Source of the DNA: Mycobacterium sp. PSTR-4-N
Lineage (GTDB): Bacteria > Actinomycetota > Actinomycetes > Mycobacteriales > Mycobacteriaceae
Direction of reading: 5' to 3'
DNA length: 64,000 bases
NCBI RefSeq assembly: GCF_022348085.1
Contig: NZ_JAKRFN010000013.1
Span: 1 to 64,000 of the forward strand
Shown one piece after another: positions 41,740 to 51,279 of the stretch. The notes below the pieces were generated by a model, which did not search any database, was not told where the DNA came from, and worked only from the letters and a program-made list of their open reading frames with translations. The position numbers and the translations under genes were made by a program. Every line of letters begins with the position of its first letter. Position 1 is the stretch's first letter.

Positions 41740-42588
41740 CCCCATGTCGATACGGAAGCGGCGCATGCCGTCGATCTTCTGCTCGAGCGTGGCGGCCGGA
41801 CCGCTGTAGAACATCCACGGCATCGTGATCACGCCGGTGACGCCGCCCGCTTCCGCGCGGGCGTAGTGATCCGGGGTGAACGCGTCGCTCAGCGGTGTGA
41901 TCGTCTCGAAACCGGCCATGTCCAAACCGTTTTCGGCCCGGATGCGACGCAGGGTGGCGATCCGCTCCAGAGCCTGGTCGGTGGTGATGAGATCGCCGAT
42001 CCAGCCGTCGTGTCGGGCGGCGCGGCGCAGCGCGATGTCGGACAACCCGCCGACGTAGATGGGGATGGGCGGCGGGGTGGGTTCCATCTCCATGCGCGGC
42101 GCGGTGTAGAACTCGCCGGAGAACTCGGTCCAGCCGGGCGCCCACAGCGCCTTCATCAGCTCGAGCATCTCGTCGGTACGTTTGCCCCGCCGCTCGAACT
42201 GCTGACCGAGGAGCTCGAATTCCTCACGGCACCAACCTACTCCGATACCCAGCTCGAGCCGGCCGCCGGCCAGCACGGCCGCGGTGCCGATGGCTTTGGC
42301 CGCCGAATACGGGTCCCGCATGGCGGGCAGGTAGACGGTGGTCACGAAGCGCAGCCGGGTGGCCAGCGTGGCGATGGCGCCGATCATCACCCACGGGTCC
42401 GGCCAGTCGGTGAAGGCCTGCCAGCGGCGGCTGCCGTCCTCGGTGTACGGATAGGGGGTCTGCAAGGTCTCGAGATTCACGACGTGGTCGGGAATGCCGA
42501 TACCGTCATAGCCGAGTTCGTCTGCGGCACGGGCGACCTCGATCGCCTCCCGGGTGTCCTGGAAGGCGATGGAGACGTAGATCTTCAT
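41728..42588 (-). CDS. LLM-class F420-dependent oxidoreductase
   Basis: 286 residues. Luciferase-like TIM barrel: early AADELGYDGIGIPDHVV (strand 2 loop), LATRLRFVTTVYLPAMRDP, and the hallmark GGRLELGIGVGWCREEFELLG (phosphate/cofactor region), followed by PPPIPIYVGG. Many mycobacterial members use F420 rather than FMN and belong to TIGR03619-like groups; the choice here is by family, not by direct evidence. It begins 8 bp after the thioesterase gene and is transcribed with it. Convergent with the repeat-protein gene (12 bp overlap). Confidence 0.87.
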   Translation of the reverse strand: MKIYVSIAFQDTREAIEVARAADELGYDGIGIPDHVVNLETLQTPYPYTEDGSRRWQAFTDWPDPWVMIGAIATLATRLRFVTTVYLPAMRDPYSAAKAIGTAAVLAGGRLELGIGVGWCREEFELLGQQFERRGKRTDEMLELMKALWAPGWTEFSGEFYTAPRMEMEPTPPPIPIYVGGLSDIALRRAARHDGWIGDLITTDQALERIATLRRIRAENGLDMAGFETITPLSDAFTPDHYARAEAGGVTGVITMPWMFYSGPAATLEQKIDGMRRFRIDMGLED

Positions 42589-42596
42589 GCGACCGA

Positions 42597-43226
42597 TCAG
42601 CCCGCGTCCCGGGCCCAGGCGGGCAGGATGAACACGCCCTCGGCCTCGACGGTCGCCCCGTCGGCGTCTTTGAGGTAGCCGCGGGCGAAGGTCTTGGCCC
42701 CCTCGACGCGCTCGACGAAACCCTCGGCCCGCACCGGCCCGAGCGGTGTACCGCGCAGATAGCGCAGGCTGATGGTGCCCGTGAACTTCGGCAGATTCAG
42801 ACCCTGGCTCGCCACGTCTCCGAGCAGATGGTCGAGCACGAGCGCGCAGATGCCGCCGTGCACCCAGCCCGGCGGCCCCTCATAGGCCGGACCGAGGGTG
42901 AATTCGCTCCAGCAGCTCCCGTCGGGCTCGCGCTCGATCACCATCGGCGGGGCGATCGCGTTGCGCAACCCCACCGCGGGATTGGCCCAGACGACGGCGC
43001 GGCCGGTCTCGGCGTGCCGCAGCGTCGACCGCCCGGTGCGGAGGCGCTGTTCGAGAAGTGCATGCGCCTCCTCGAGGTGTTCGAGAGCCAACAGCACCGT
43101 GGCGTCGTCGACGTCGGTGTGAATACCCACATCGATGAGTTCGCGCAGCGCATCGGTCAGCGGATCGAATCGCCGCCGTTGCTCGTCGTACTCCTTCGCG
43201 CTGATCACATCGAACGTGAAGTCCAT
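42597..43226 (-). CDS. PaaI-family hot-dog thioesterase
   Basis: 209 residues. The N-terminal 75 residues form an extra helical region seen in mycobacterial members, followed by a PaaI-type hot-dog domain with GPPGWVHGGICALVLDHLLG (catalytic Asp region), then GTISLRYLRGTPLGPVRAEG. The likely reaction is hydrolysis of an acyl-CoA. It stands between glnE (58 bp) and the LLM oxidoreductase (8 bp), in the same direction; perhaps it is read from the glnA2-glnE promoter. Not part of the M. tuberculosis order as I recall it. Confidence 0.85.
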   Translation of the reverse strand: MDFTFDVISAKEYDEQRRRFDPLTDALRELIDVGIHTDVDDATVLLALEHLEEAHALLEQRLRTGRSTLRHAETGRAVVWANPAVGLRNAIAPPMVIEREPDGSCWSEFTLGPAYEGPPGWVHGGICALVLDHLLGDVASQGLNLPKFTGTISLRYLRGTPLGPVRAEGFVERVEGAKTFARGYLKDADGATVEAEGVFILPAWARDAG

Positions 43227-43284
43227 CTATGTTTCTTAGCACTGACAGCTGTCAAACGGACGGGCGGGTTGCCCTCAGACCGCG

Positions 43285-46269
43285 TCAGGCCCCGAACACC
43301 TTGCGCACCACGGCTTTCGCACGCCGGGTGACACGCAGATAGTTGTCCAGGAATTCCCCGCCGTCGCCGTCCGGCCAGCCGGCGGCCACCGCGACGGCGT
43401 TGAGCAGCTTGCCCGGCCCGGGCAACTGGTCGGTGGGCTTGCCGCGCACCAGCACCAGCGCGTTGCGGGCCCGGGTCGCGGTCAGCCACGCATGGCGCAG
43501 CAGCTCGATGTCGCCTTCGGCGATCAGCTCGGCCGCGCCGATCGCGTTCAGCGTGTCCAGGGTCGAGGTGGTGTGCAGGGCCGGGATCTTGTGCGCGAAC
43601 CGCAATTGCAGCAGCTGCACGGTCCACTCGATGTCGGCGAGTCCGCCTCGGCCCAGCTTGGTGTTCGTGTTCGGATCGGCTCCGCGCGGCAGTCGCTCGG
43701 CGTCCACGCGCGCCTTGATGCGGCGGATCTCCTGCACGGCTTCGGCCGACACGCCACCGGCGGGATATCGGGTCTTGTCGATCATGAGCAGGAAGCGTTC
43801 CCCCAGCTCGAGGTCGCCGGCCACCCGATGCGCGCGCAGCAGCGCCTGGATCTCCCACGGCTGCGCCCACTGCGAGTAGTACGTCTCATAGGACGCGAGC
43901 GTGCGCACCAGCGGGCCCGAGCGACCCTCGGGGCGCAGGTTGGCGTCGACGTCCAGCGGCGGGTCGGCACCCGGCGTGCCGAGTCGGGCGCGCACCTGCT
44001 CGGCGACGGTCACCGACCATTTCACCGCCGCCGATTCCTCGACCCCGGCGTTCGGCTCGCACACGAACATCACGTCGGCATCGGAGCCGTAGCCCAGTTC
44101 CCGCCCGCCGAGGCGGCCCATCCCGATCACCGCGAGGCGCGCCGGGGGGCCCTGCTCGGGGGTGTTCGCCCGGATCACCGCGTCGAGGGCGGCCTGCAGC
44201 ACCGCCACCCACATCGACGTCAGCTGCGCGCACACCTCCGTCACGTCGAGCATCCCGAGCAGATCGGCCGAGGCGATGCGGGCCAGTTCGCGACGGCGCA
44301 AAGAGCGGGCAGCGGCGATCGCGCGGGCCGGGTCGCTGTGCCGGGCCGCGGAGGCGACCAGCGAGCGCGCCACGCCATCGGTGTCGACGTCGCACAGCTT
44401 GGGTCCGTTGGGCCCGTCGGCGTAGAGCTGGATCACCTCGGGCGCACGCATGAGCAGCTCCGGCACGTACGCCGAGGTGCCCAGGACATGCATCAACCGC
44501 TTGGCCACGGCGCCCTCGTCGCGCAGCGTCGCCAGATACCAGCGATGGTCGGCCAGTTGATCGCTGAGCCGGCGATAGTTGAGCAGGCCGGCGTCGGGGT
44601 CGGGGGTGTCGGAGAGCCAGTCGAGCAGCGTCGGCAGGAGCACCTGCTGCACCCGGCCTCGTCGGCCACTGCTGCTGGTCAACGCGGCGAGATGGGTCAG
44701 TGCGCTCTGCGGGCCTTCGTAACCGAGTGCGGCGAGCTGCCTTTCGGCCGACTCGGTGCTCATGACCTCGGAGATCCCCAGCGATGTCTCGCCCACCGAT
44801 TCCAGCAGCGGCTGATAGAACAGCTTCGCGTGCAGGCGCGACACCCGGTGGTTCTGCCGCTTGAGTTCCTCGCGCAGCACGCCGAGCGCGTCGTGGCGGC
44901 CGTCGGGCCGGATGTGGGCCGCGCGGGCCAGCCAGCGCATCGCCTCGTCGTCGTCGTCCTCGGGCAGCAGGTGGGTGCGCTTGAGGCGCTGCAACTGCAG
45001 ACGGTGTTCGAGCAGGCGCAGGAACTCATACGACGCTGTCATGTTGGCCGCGTCGTCGCGGCCGATGTACCCGCCGTCGCCGAGCGCGGCCAGCGCGTTC
45101 ACCGTGGAAGCCACGTGCAGCGACTCATCGAGCCGTCCGTGCACCAATTGCAGGAGTTGCACGGCGAATTCGACGTCGCGCAGACCGCCGGTACCCAGCT
45201 TCAGCTCCCGGGAGCGCACGCCGGCGGGGACCAGTTCCACCACGCGGCGGCGCATGGCCTGCACATCGGGCACGAAATCCTCACGCTCGCTGGCGGTCCA
45301 CACCATCGGCATCAGTGCGTCGACGTAGCGGCGGCCGAGGTCGGCGTCGCCGGCGGCGGGCCGCGCCTTGAGCAGTGCCTGGAACTCCCAAGTCTTGGCC
45401 CACCGCTCGTAGTAGGCGATGTGGGAGTCCAGGGTGCGCACCAACGGACCCCGCTTGCCTTCCGGCCGCAGCGCCGCGTCGACTTCGAAGAACGCGTCGG
45501 ACGCGAGCCGCATCATCTCCCCGGCGATGCGGGTGGCCTGCGCCAGCCGGCTGTGCGAGTCGTCGTCGGTGACGAAGATGACGTCGACGTCGCTGACGTA
45601 GTTGAGCTCCTGCGCACCGCACTTGCCCATCGCGATCACCGCGAGCGCCGGCGGCGCCTCGTCTTTCCCGTCCCCGCACACCGACCTCGTGGTCACGGTC
45701 AGTGCGGCCTGCAGTGCTGCGTCCGCGAGATCCGACAGGTGCTCGGCGACCACCGTGAACGGCAGCACCGGTTCGTTCTCCACCGTCGGTGCCACATCCA
45801 GGGCGGCCAGCACCAGCAGTCGATCCCGGTAGAGCGTGCGCAGCTCGGGCGTGACAGTCGGTGCACCCGTTGCCTTTTCGGTCACCTCGCCGAACATGCG
45901 CGCCAGATCGTCGATGCTCGGTAACCGCACCCGGCCCGCAAGCAGACGCCAGGACTGCGGATTGGCCACCAGATGATCGCCCAGGGCCAGCGAGGAGCCG
46001 ATCACGGCGAACAGCCGGCCCCGCAGCGGCTTGTCGGTGAGCAGTGCGGCGTCGAGCTCGGCCCAGTCGCGGCCGAGCGCCTCGGAGAGCCGGACGATCG
46101 TGCGCAACGCGCTGTCGGCGTCCGGGGCGCGCGAGAGCGACCACAGCAGCTCGACGTGGGCGTCGGTGTTCCAGCCGAGCTGGTCCAGGTCGGCCTGCGC
46201 GGTCTTCTCGACGAGGCCGAGTCGGCCGACTCCGGGCAGCTTGGGACGCTGCGTCGCGGGTTTGGCCAT
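43285..46269 (-). CDS. glnE: glutamine synthetase adenylyltransferase
   Basis: 994 residues, a full-length bifunctional enzyme. It adds AMP to or removes it from the Tyr of glutamine synthetase (Y406 of glnA1 here). The two nucleotidyltransferase sites each have a G-x(10-11)-DxD motif: GKCGAQELNYVSDVDVIFV (about 215-233) in the N-terminal deadenylylase half and GRLGGRELGYGSDADVMFV (about 716-735) in the C-terminal adenylylase half. Essential in M. tuberculosis. 30 bp after glnA2, so an operon is likely, which is also the order in that species (Rv2222c-Rv2221c). Confidence 0.96.
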   Translation of the reverse strand: MAKPATQRPKLPGVGRLGLVEKTAQADLDQLGWNTDAHVELLWSLSRAPDADSALRTIVRLSEALGRDWAELDAALLTDKPLRGRLFAVIGSSLALGDHLVANPQSWRLLAGRVRLPSIDDLARMFGEVTEKATGAPTVTPELRTLYRDRLLVLAALDVAPTVENEPVLPFTVVAEHLSDLADAALQAALTVTTRSVCGDGKDEAPPALAVIAMGKCGAQELNYVSDVDVIFVTDDDSHSRLAQATRIAGEMMRLASDAFFEVDAALRPEGKRGPLVRTLDSHIAYYERWAKTWEFQALLKARPAAGDADLGRRYVDALMPMVWTASEREDFVPDVQAMRRRVVELVPAGVRSRELKLGTGGLRDVEFAVQLLQLVHGRLDESLHVASTVNALAALGDGGYIGRDDAANMTASYEFLRLLEHRLQLQRLKRTHLLPEDDDDEAMRWLARAAHIRPDGRHDALGVLREELKRQNHRVSRLHAKLFYQPLLESVGETSLGISEVMSTESAERQLAALGYEGPQSALTHLAALTSSSGRRGRVQQVLLPTLLDWLSDTPDPDAGLLNYRRLSDQLADHRWYLATLRDEGAVAKRLMHVLGTSAYVPELLMRAPEVIQLYADGPNGPKLCDVDTDGVARSLVASAARHSDPARAIAAARSLRRRELARIASADLLGMLDVTEVCAQLTSMWVAVLQAALDAVIRANTPEQGPPARLAVIGMGRLGGRELGYGSDADVMFVCEPNAGVEESAAVKWSVTVAEQVRARLGTPGADPPLDVDANLRPEGRSGPLVRTLASYETYYSQWAQPWEIQALLRAHRVAGDLELGERFLLMIDKTRYPAGGVSAEAVQEIRRIKARVDAERLPRGADPNTNTKLGRGGLADIEWTVQLLQLRFAHKIPALHTTSTLDTLNAIGAAELIAEGDIELLRHAWLTATRARNALVLVRGKPTDQLPGPGKLLNAVAVAAGWPDGDGGEFLDNYLRVTRRAKAVVRKVFGA

Positions 46270-46299
46270 ACCGGTGAATCTAGTCCGGCCCGTTCTCCG

Positions 46300-47640
46300 T
46301 TAGAGCGACAGGTAGTTCTTCAGCTCGAACGGTGTGACGTGGCTGCGGTAGTTCTCCCATTCCGCGCGCTTGTTGCGCAGGAAGAAGTCGAACACGTGCT
46401 CCCCCAGCGCCTCGGCGACCAGTTCGGAGTTCTCCATCTCGGTCAGCGCGACACCGAGGCTGCCGGGCAGCTCCTTGTAACCCATCGCCTTGCGTTCCTC
46501 GGGGGTCAGGGTCCAGACGTTGTCCTCGGCCTGCGGACCCAGCGCGTAGTTCTTCTCGATTCCGCGCAGCCCGGCCGCCAGCAGCACGGCGAACGTCAGA
46601 TACGGGTTGCATGCCGAATCGGGGCTACGGACCTCGACGCGGCGCGACGACGCCTTGTGCGGCGTGTACATCGGTACCCGCACGAGCGCCGAGCGGTTCG
46701 CCGCACCCCAGGACGCCGCCGTCGGCGCCTCACCGCCGTGCACCAACCGCTTGTAGGAGTTCACCCACTGGTTGGTGACGGCGCTGATCTCCTGTGCATG
46801 CTCGAGAATGCCTGCGATGAAGGACTTTCCGACCTCGGAGAGCTGAAGTGGATCGTCGGGGCTGTGGAAGGCGTTGTTCTCACCCTCGAAGAGGCTCATG
46901 TGGGTGTGCATGGCCGAGCCGGGATGTTCGGCGAACGGCTTCGGCATGAACGAGGCTCGTACACCGTCGGCGAGGGCGACCTCTTTGACCACGTAGCGGA
47001 ACGTCATGACGTTGTCGGCCATCGACAGCGCGTCGGCGTAGCGCAGGTCGATCTCCTGCTGTCCGGGCGCGCCCTCGTGGTGGCTGAACTCCACCGAGAT
47101 GCCCATCTGCTCCAGCGCGTCGATGGCGTGGCGGCGGAAGTTCGGCGCCGAGTCGTGGACCGCCTGGTCGAAGTAGCCGCCGTTGTCCGCGGGTACCGGC
47201 GGGGTTCCGTCGTCGGGGCCCGGCTTGAGCAGGAAGAACTCGATCTCGGGATGCACGTAGCAGGAGAAGCCGAGGTCGCTGGCCTTGGACAGCTGGCGGC
47301 GCAGCACGTGCCGGGAGTCCGCCCAGGACGGCGATCCGTCGGGCATGGTGATGTCGCAGAACATCCGCGCCGAGTGGTGCTCGCCGGCGCTCGACGTCCA
47401 CGGCAGCACCTGGAACGTGGACGGGTCGGGCCGGGCCACCATGTCGGCTTCGGACACGCGGGCGAAGCCTTCGATCGACGAGCCGTCGAAGCCGATGCCC
47501 TCCTCGAAGGCACCTTCCAACTCGGCAGGCGCGATCGCGACCGACTTCAGGTATCCGAGTACGTCGGTGAACCACAGCCGGACGAAGCGGATATCGCGTT
47601 CTTCCAGCGTGCGCAGCACGAATTCCTTCTGCCGATCCAT
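46300..47640 (-). CDS. glnA2: glutamine synthetase-like protein GlnA2
   Basis: 446 residues, GSI-alpha type. It has the latch FDGSSIEGFAR, metal-binding HPEIEFFL, and a later FMPKPFAEHPGSAMHTHMSLF stretch. It lacks the adenylylation tyrosine pattern found in glnA1 (here YKELPGSLGVAL, a Tyr with a different context). In actinobacteria GlnA2-type enzymes can act as gamma-glutamylpolyamine or other ligases instead of classical glutamine synthetase, so the exact substrate is uncertain. ATG 47640 is leaderless, 6 nt after TAGGCT. Confidence 0.92.
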   Translation of the reverse strand: MDRQKEFVLRTLEERDIRFVRLWFTDVLGYLKSVAIAPAELEGAFEEGIGFDGSSIEGFARVSEADMVARPDPSTFQVLPWTSSAGEHHSARMFCDITMPDGSPSWADSRHVLRRQLSKASDLGFSCYVHPEIEFFLLKPGPDDGTPPVPADNGGYFDQAVHDSAPNFRRHAIDALEQMGISVEFSHHEGAPGQQEIDLRYADALSMADNVMTFRYVVKEVALADGVRASFMPKPFAEHPGSAMHTHMSLFEGENNAFHSPDDPLQLSEVGKSFIAGILEHAQEISAVTNQWVNSYKRLVHGGEAPTAASWGAANRSALVRVPMYTPHKASSRRVEVRSPDSACNPYLTFAVLLAAGLRGIEKNYALGPQAEDNVWTLTPEERKAMGYKELPGSLGVALTEMENSELVAEALGEHVFDFFLRNKRAEWENYRSHVTPFELKNYLSL

Positions 47641-47646
47641 GGTGGG

Positions 47647-47652
47647 AGCCTA
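47647..47652 (-). promoter_or_regulatory. -10 hexamer TAGGCT for glnA2
   Basis: TAGGCT on the minus strand ends 6 nt before the ATG at 47640. Upstream, GTAAC-n6-TTAAC (47677 down to 47662) resembles one GlnR site with a weaker second half. Confidence 0.45.
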
Positions 47653-47685
47653 ATTTCCGCCTGTTAATTCTGTGTTACAGCGCTG

Positions 47686-49179
47686 CTAGCACCGCAAACC
47701 GGCCGGTGGCGGCTTCAGTGCGGTGAGGTAGTCGACGACGGTCGTGTCGACGCACTGATCGCCGTTGAACACGACGGTGTGCTGACTGCCCTCGAACGTG
47801 ACCAGCGGGGCGCCCATCTGCCGGGCCAGCTCGACGCCGGCCGCGTACGGGGTGGCGGGGTCCCCTGTGGTGGAGACGACGATGACCTTGCCGGGCCCGG
47901 GTGACGTGGCGGGCCCGACCACGGGCGTGGGGGGCACCGGCCACAGCGCGCACGTGTTGCGCGGCGCGAAGCCGGTGAACTGTCCGTAGGACGAGAACGG
48001 CGCCACGGCACGGATCCGCCGGTCCGCGTCGGCCCACACGGCCGGGTCGGTCGGATACACGGAGTCGAGGCAGCGGATCGCTGTGAATGCGTCCTGCCTA
48101 TTGCTGTAGTGGCCGTTGCGATCTCGCTGCTGGTAGTCGTCGGCGAGCAGCAGCAGGTCGACGGGGTCGGTGCCGCGGGCGAGGCCGAGCAGACCGCTGG
48201 TGATGTAGGGCCAGTACCGCGGCGAGTACAGCCCCGACACGGTGCCGGTGAACGCGTCCTGATAGCTCAGCCCGCGCGGATCCGACGTGGCGGCCGGCCG
48301 TGCGGCCAGCGGATCGATCAGCTGGTGGTAGCGCGCGACGGCCTGGGCCGGGTCGGTGCCCAGCGGGCAGTCGGCGTCGGTCATGCAGTCGGCGGCGTAG
48401 CGGTCGAAGGCCTGCTGGAAGCCTGCCATCTGGTTGACGCTCTCGGTGATCGGATCGAGGCTCGGGTCCACCGCACCGTCGAGCACCATGGCGCGCACCC
48501 GGTCGGGGTAGCGACCGGCGTAGAGCGCGCCGAGTTCGGTGCCGTACGAGAAACCGAGGTAGTTGATCTGCGCTTCGCCGAGGGCTTCGCGCACGGCGTC
48601 CATGTCGCGCACCGCAACCGCGGTCCCGACGTTGGCCAGGTAGTCGGCCCCCATCGCCGACAGGCATTCATCGGCGAAATCGCGCAGCACGCCTTCGATC
48701 TGGGCGACGCCGGCCGGGCTGTAGTCGGTCATCGGCTGCGCCCGGTAGGCATCGAACTGCGCGTCGGTACGGCAGCGCAGCTGCGGGGTCGAGTGCCCGA
48801 CCCCCCGGGGGTCGATACCGATCAGGTCGAATTGGTTCGTGATGGGAGAGCCGGTCAGCGACGCGCCCATGTCGGCGACGGTGTCGACGGCCGAAGCGCC
48901 GGGCCCGCCCGGGTTCACCAGCAGCGCGCCGATGCGGCGACCGCTGGCCGGTACCTTGATGACCGCCAATTGAGCTTGTGCGCCATCGGGTTTCGCGTAG
49001 TCGACCGGCACCGAGACGGTGGTGCACCGTGCGGTGGGGACGCGGGAGGCGTCCTTGATGACGTCGGCGCACGTCCCCCAGGACACCGCCGACGCCGGCG
49101 CCGGAGTGGCGGTCGCGGTGGGACACAGCGCAGCGCTCAGCACGCACACAGCCGCGATCATCCGTCCCACCCGCCACAT
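47686..49179 (-). CDS. secreted alpha/beta-hydrolase peptidase, Hip1 paralogue (Rv2223c type)
   Basis: 497 residues. It has an N-terminal signal sequence ending near ATATPAPASA. The nucleophile is S211 in GFSYGTELG, the acid is in TTGDPATPY and the histidine in EGSQHTVV. VNPGGPGAS (about 89-96) is the oxyanion motif, as in the tripeptidyl/proline aminopeptidase group to which Hip1/CaeA belongs. It has no lipobox, so it may be released or processed by signal peptidase I. I chose ATG 49179; ATG 49161 and GTG 49197 are also possible. Several Cys pairs suggest disulfides. The gene is about 48 bp... upstream of glnA2 and is read with the same polarity. Confidence 0.88.
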   Translation of the reverse strand: MWRVGRMIAAVCVLSAALCPTATATPAPASAVSWGTCADVIKDASRVPTARCTTVSVPVDYAKPDGAQAQLAVIKVPASGRRIGALLVNPGGPGASAVDTVADMGASLTGSPITNQFDLIGIDPRGVGHSTPQLRCRTDAQFDAYRAQPMTDYSPAGVAQIEGVLRDFADECLSAMGADYLANVGTAVAVRDMDAVREALGEAQINYLGFSYGTELGALYAGRYPDRVRAMVLDGAVDPSLDPITESVNQMAGFQQAFDRYAADCMTDADCPLGTDPAQAVARYHQLIDPLAARPAATSDPRGLSYQDAFTGTVSGLYSPRYWPYITSGLLGLARGTDPVDLLLLADDYQQRDRNGHYSNRQDAFTAIRCLDSVYPTDPAVWADADRRIRAVAPFSSYGQFTGFAPRNTCALWPVPPTPVVGPATSPGPGKVIVVSTTGDPATPYAAGVELARQMGAPLVTFEGSQHTVVFNGDQCVDTTVVDYLTALKPPPAGLRC

Positions 49180-49244
49180 GGGAGTACATGCTGTCACGCA
49201 ATCCCGCGGGTGGCTTCCCCTGGGGCTCAACGGTGACCGGGCTG

Positions 49245-49694
49245 TTATCCGGCGTCCAGTTCGTAGGTCAGCCAACTGGATTTCTCGGCCCCGATGCCGT
49301 CGTACAGGCGTTGGGCGGTGACATTGTCCGGCGCCGTCTCCCACACCAGTTTCTGCGCCCCGCGTTCGCGGCAGTGCTGCAGGCATCGGTCGATCAGCGC
49401 CCGCCCGGCACCGGTGCCGCGGGCGTGTTCGGTCACGAAGAGGTCGTTGAGCACGCCGACCCGCGCGGCGTAGAGCGTCTGCCACGTCCAGAACACGGTC
49501 GCGAAACCCACTGCGGCGCCGGTGTCGTCGCGGGCGATGAGTTGCAGGCCTTCGCGCGGATCGGCGATCAGGGCACGCATCATCGCGGTGAGGTCGGCAT
49601 CACTCGGGTTTACCCGGTAGAAGTCGCAGTATCCGCGCATCAGGGGCATCAGGTCGGTCAGGTCCGCGTCACCGACGCGGGTGATCGTCAGCAT
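49245..49694 (-). CDS. GNAT-family N-acetyltransferase
   Basis: 149 residues. GNAT core: ARVGVLNDLFVTEHARGTGAGRALIDRC contains motif A (V-x-x-x-x-R-G-x-G-x-G/A, acetyl-CoA pyrophosphate binding), and WETAPDNVTAQRLYDGIGA is motif B. Likely acetylates a small molecule or protein N-terminus. Its ATG overlaps the stop codon of the Hip1 homologue by 7 bp, so it is translationally coupled to that peptidase. It splits the two peptidase genes, which are next to each other in M. tuberculosis as I recall. Confidence 0.85.
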   Translation of the reverse strand: MLTITRVGDADLTDLMPLMRGYCDFYRVNPSDADLTAMMRALIADPREGLQLIARDDTGAAVGFATVFWTWQTLYAARVGVLNDLFVTEHARGTGAGRALIDRCLQHCRERGAQKLVWETAPDNVTAQRLYDGIGAEKSSWLTYELDAG

Positions 49695-51223
49695 CGCGCG
49701 CCGGGCGGGGGCACCGTCAGGTCGAGCAGGTACCGGGTGGCGATCTCGTCGACGCAGGCGTTGCCCTGCAGGGCGACGGTGTGTTGGGTGCCCTCGTAGG
49801 TGAGCAGGCTTCCGCCCAGTTGCTCGGCCAGGTTCACGCCGGCCTGATAGGGCGTGGCCGGATCGTTGGTCGTGGACACCACCAGCACGGGCGGCAGACC
49901 GTTGACCTTGATCTCGTGGCGCTGACTGGTCGGCGGCACGGGCCACATCGCGCACGTACCCAGCGGTGCGTAACCGGTGAACTTGCCGTAGCTCATGAAG
50001 GGCGCGGCCTCGCGCAGGCGCCGGTCCTGGTCGACGAGCGTGGCCCGGTCGGTGATCGCCGGTTTGTCGACGCAGTTCACCGCGACGCGCACGTCGGTCG
50101 AGTTGTTGTAGTGGCCTTGGGCGTCGCGACCCATGTACAGGTCGGCCAGCGAGAGCATGGTGTCGCCGCGGCCCTCCTTGATCTCGGTCAGCGCCTGGGT
50201 GAGGTGGCGCCACAGGTTCGGCGAGTACAGCGGCAGGATCGTGCCGACCACCGCGTCGGAGTAGCTCAGGCCGCGGGGGTCGGCGGTGGCGGCGGGCTTG
50301 TCCACCAGCGGCCACACCAGGGACTGGTAGACGTCGACGGCCTTGGCCGGGTCGGTGCCCAGCGGGCAGCTCGGGTCCTTGGCGCAGTCCGCCGCGTAAT
50401 CGTCGAATGCCTTCTGGAATGCGGCGGCCTGGCGGATGTCGGCCTCGAGCGGATCGGCGTTCGGATCGACCGCGCCGTCGAGGACCATCGCGCGCACCTT
50501 GTCCGGGTAGGCCTCGGCGTAACCGGCACCGATGCGGGTGCCGTAGGAGTATCCGAGGTAGGTGAGCTTCTCGTCGCCGAGGGCCTGGCGCAGCGCGTCG
50601 AGATCCTTGATCACGCTCGCGGTGCCGACGTTGGCGAGGAAGTTCTTGCCCATCTTGTCGACGCAGCGCTGCACGAATTCCTTGGTCAGCTTCTCCATGT
50701 GGGCCACGCCCTCGGGGGTGTAGGCCACCACGTTGTCGGCGCGCAGCCGGTCGTTGTCGGCGTCGCTGTTGCACCACACGGCGGGTGAGGAGTTCGCCAC
50801 CCCACGCGGGTCGAAGCCCACCAGGTCGAACCGCTCGCGTAGCGGCTCGGGCAGAGTCGCGAGCATGTTGACCGCGGCGTTGACCCCCGATTCGCCGGGC
50901 CCGCCCGGGTTGACGATCAGCGAGCCGATCTTCTGGCCGGTGGCCTTGAACCGCACCACGGCGAGCTGGGCGACGTCGCCGTCGGCGCTCTCGGGGTTGT
51001 CCCAGTTGACCGGGACCGACAGCAATCCGCACTCGGCGCCGGTGGGGACGCGGGAGCGGTCCGATGGTCCGACGGGCTTGCACGCGTTCCATTGGATCGG
51101 CGAACCGGGACGAGGGACCGCGAGCATCGCCCGGCCGTCGACGATCTTGCTGCAGCCGGCGACGAGCAGCATGACCGCCGCGAGGACGAGTCCGGATCGC
51201 GCGATCCCGGTCATGAGCTTCAT
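49688..51223 (-). CDS. caeA: Hip1/CaeA-like lipoprotein serine peptidase
   Basis: 511 residues. A lipoprotein signal peptide ends in LLVAGC (C24). The alpha/beta-hydrolase serine is S226 in GYSYGTRIG, the acid lies in TTNDPATPYQ and the histidine in EGTQHTVA; VNPGGPGESG is the oxyanion loop. In M. tuberculosis the homologue (Rv2224c, Hip1/CaeA) trims the chaperone-like GroEL2 and dampens host response, but whether the environmental enzyme does so is unknown. Start ATG 51223. Followed by the overlapping GNAT gene; 56 bp downstream of the WS/DGAT gene. Confidence 0.93.
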   Translation of the reverse strand: MKLMTGIARSGLVLAAVMLLVAGCSKIVDGRAMLAVPRPGSPIQWNACKPVGPSDRSRVPTGAECGLLSVPVNWDNPESADGDVAQLAVVRFKATGQKIGSLIVNPGGPGESGVNAAVNMLATLPEPLRERFDLVGFDPRGVANSSPAVWCNSDADNDRLRADNVVAYTPEGVAHMEKLTKEFVQRCVDKMGKNFLANVGTASVIKDLDALRQALGDEKLTYLGYSYGTRIGAGYAEAYPDKVRAMVLDGAVDPNADPLEADIRQAAAFQKAFDDYAADCAKDPSCPLGTDPAKAVDVYQSLVWPLVDKPAATADPRGLSYSDAVVGTILPLYSPNLWRHLTQALTEIKEGRGDTMLSLADLYMGRDAQGHYNNSTDVRVAVNCVDKPAITDRATLVDQDRRLREAAPFMSYGKFTGYAPLGTCAMWPVPPTSQRHEIKVNGLPPVLVVSTTNDPATPYQAGVNLAEQLGGSLLTYEGTQHTVALQGNACVDEIATRYLLDLTVPPPGARC

Positions 51224-51279
51224 GGCAACACATGCTGCCATGACCGGGCATCTGTGCTGGCGAGGCGCGGTCGGAGCGC

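Noticed and set aside
51221..51242. Inverted ATGGCA...TGCCAT around the caeA start
   Set aside because: Six-bp arms with an eight-base gap are short; could be chance. Not strong enough to call an operator.
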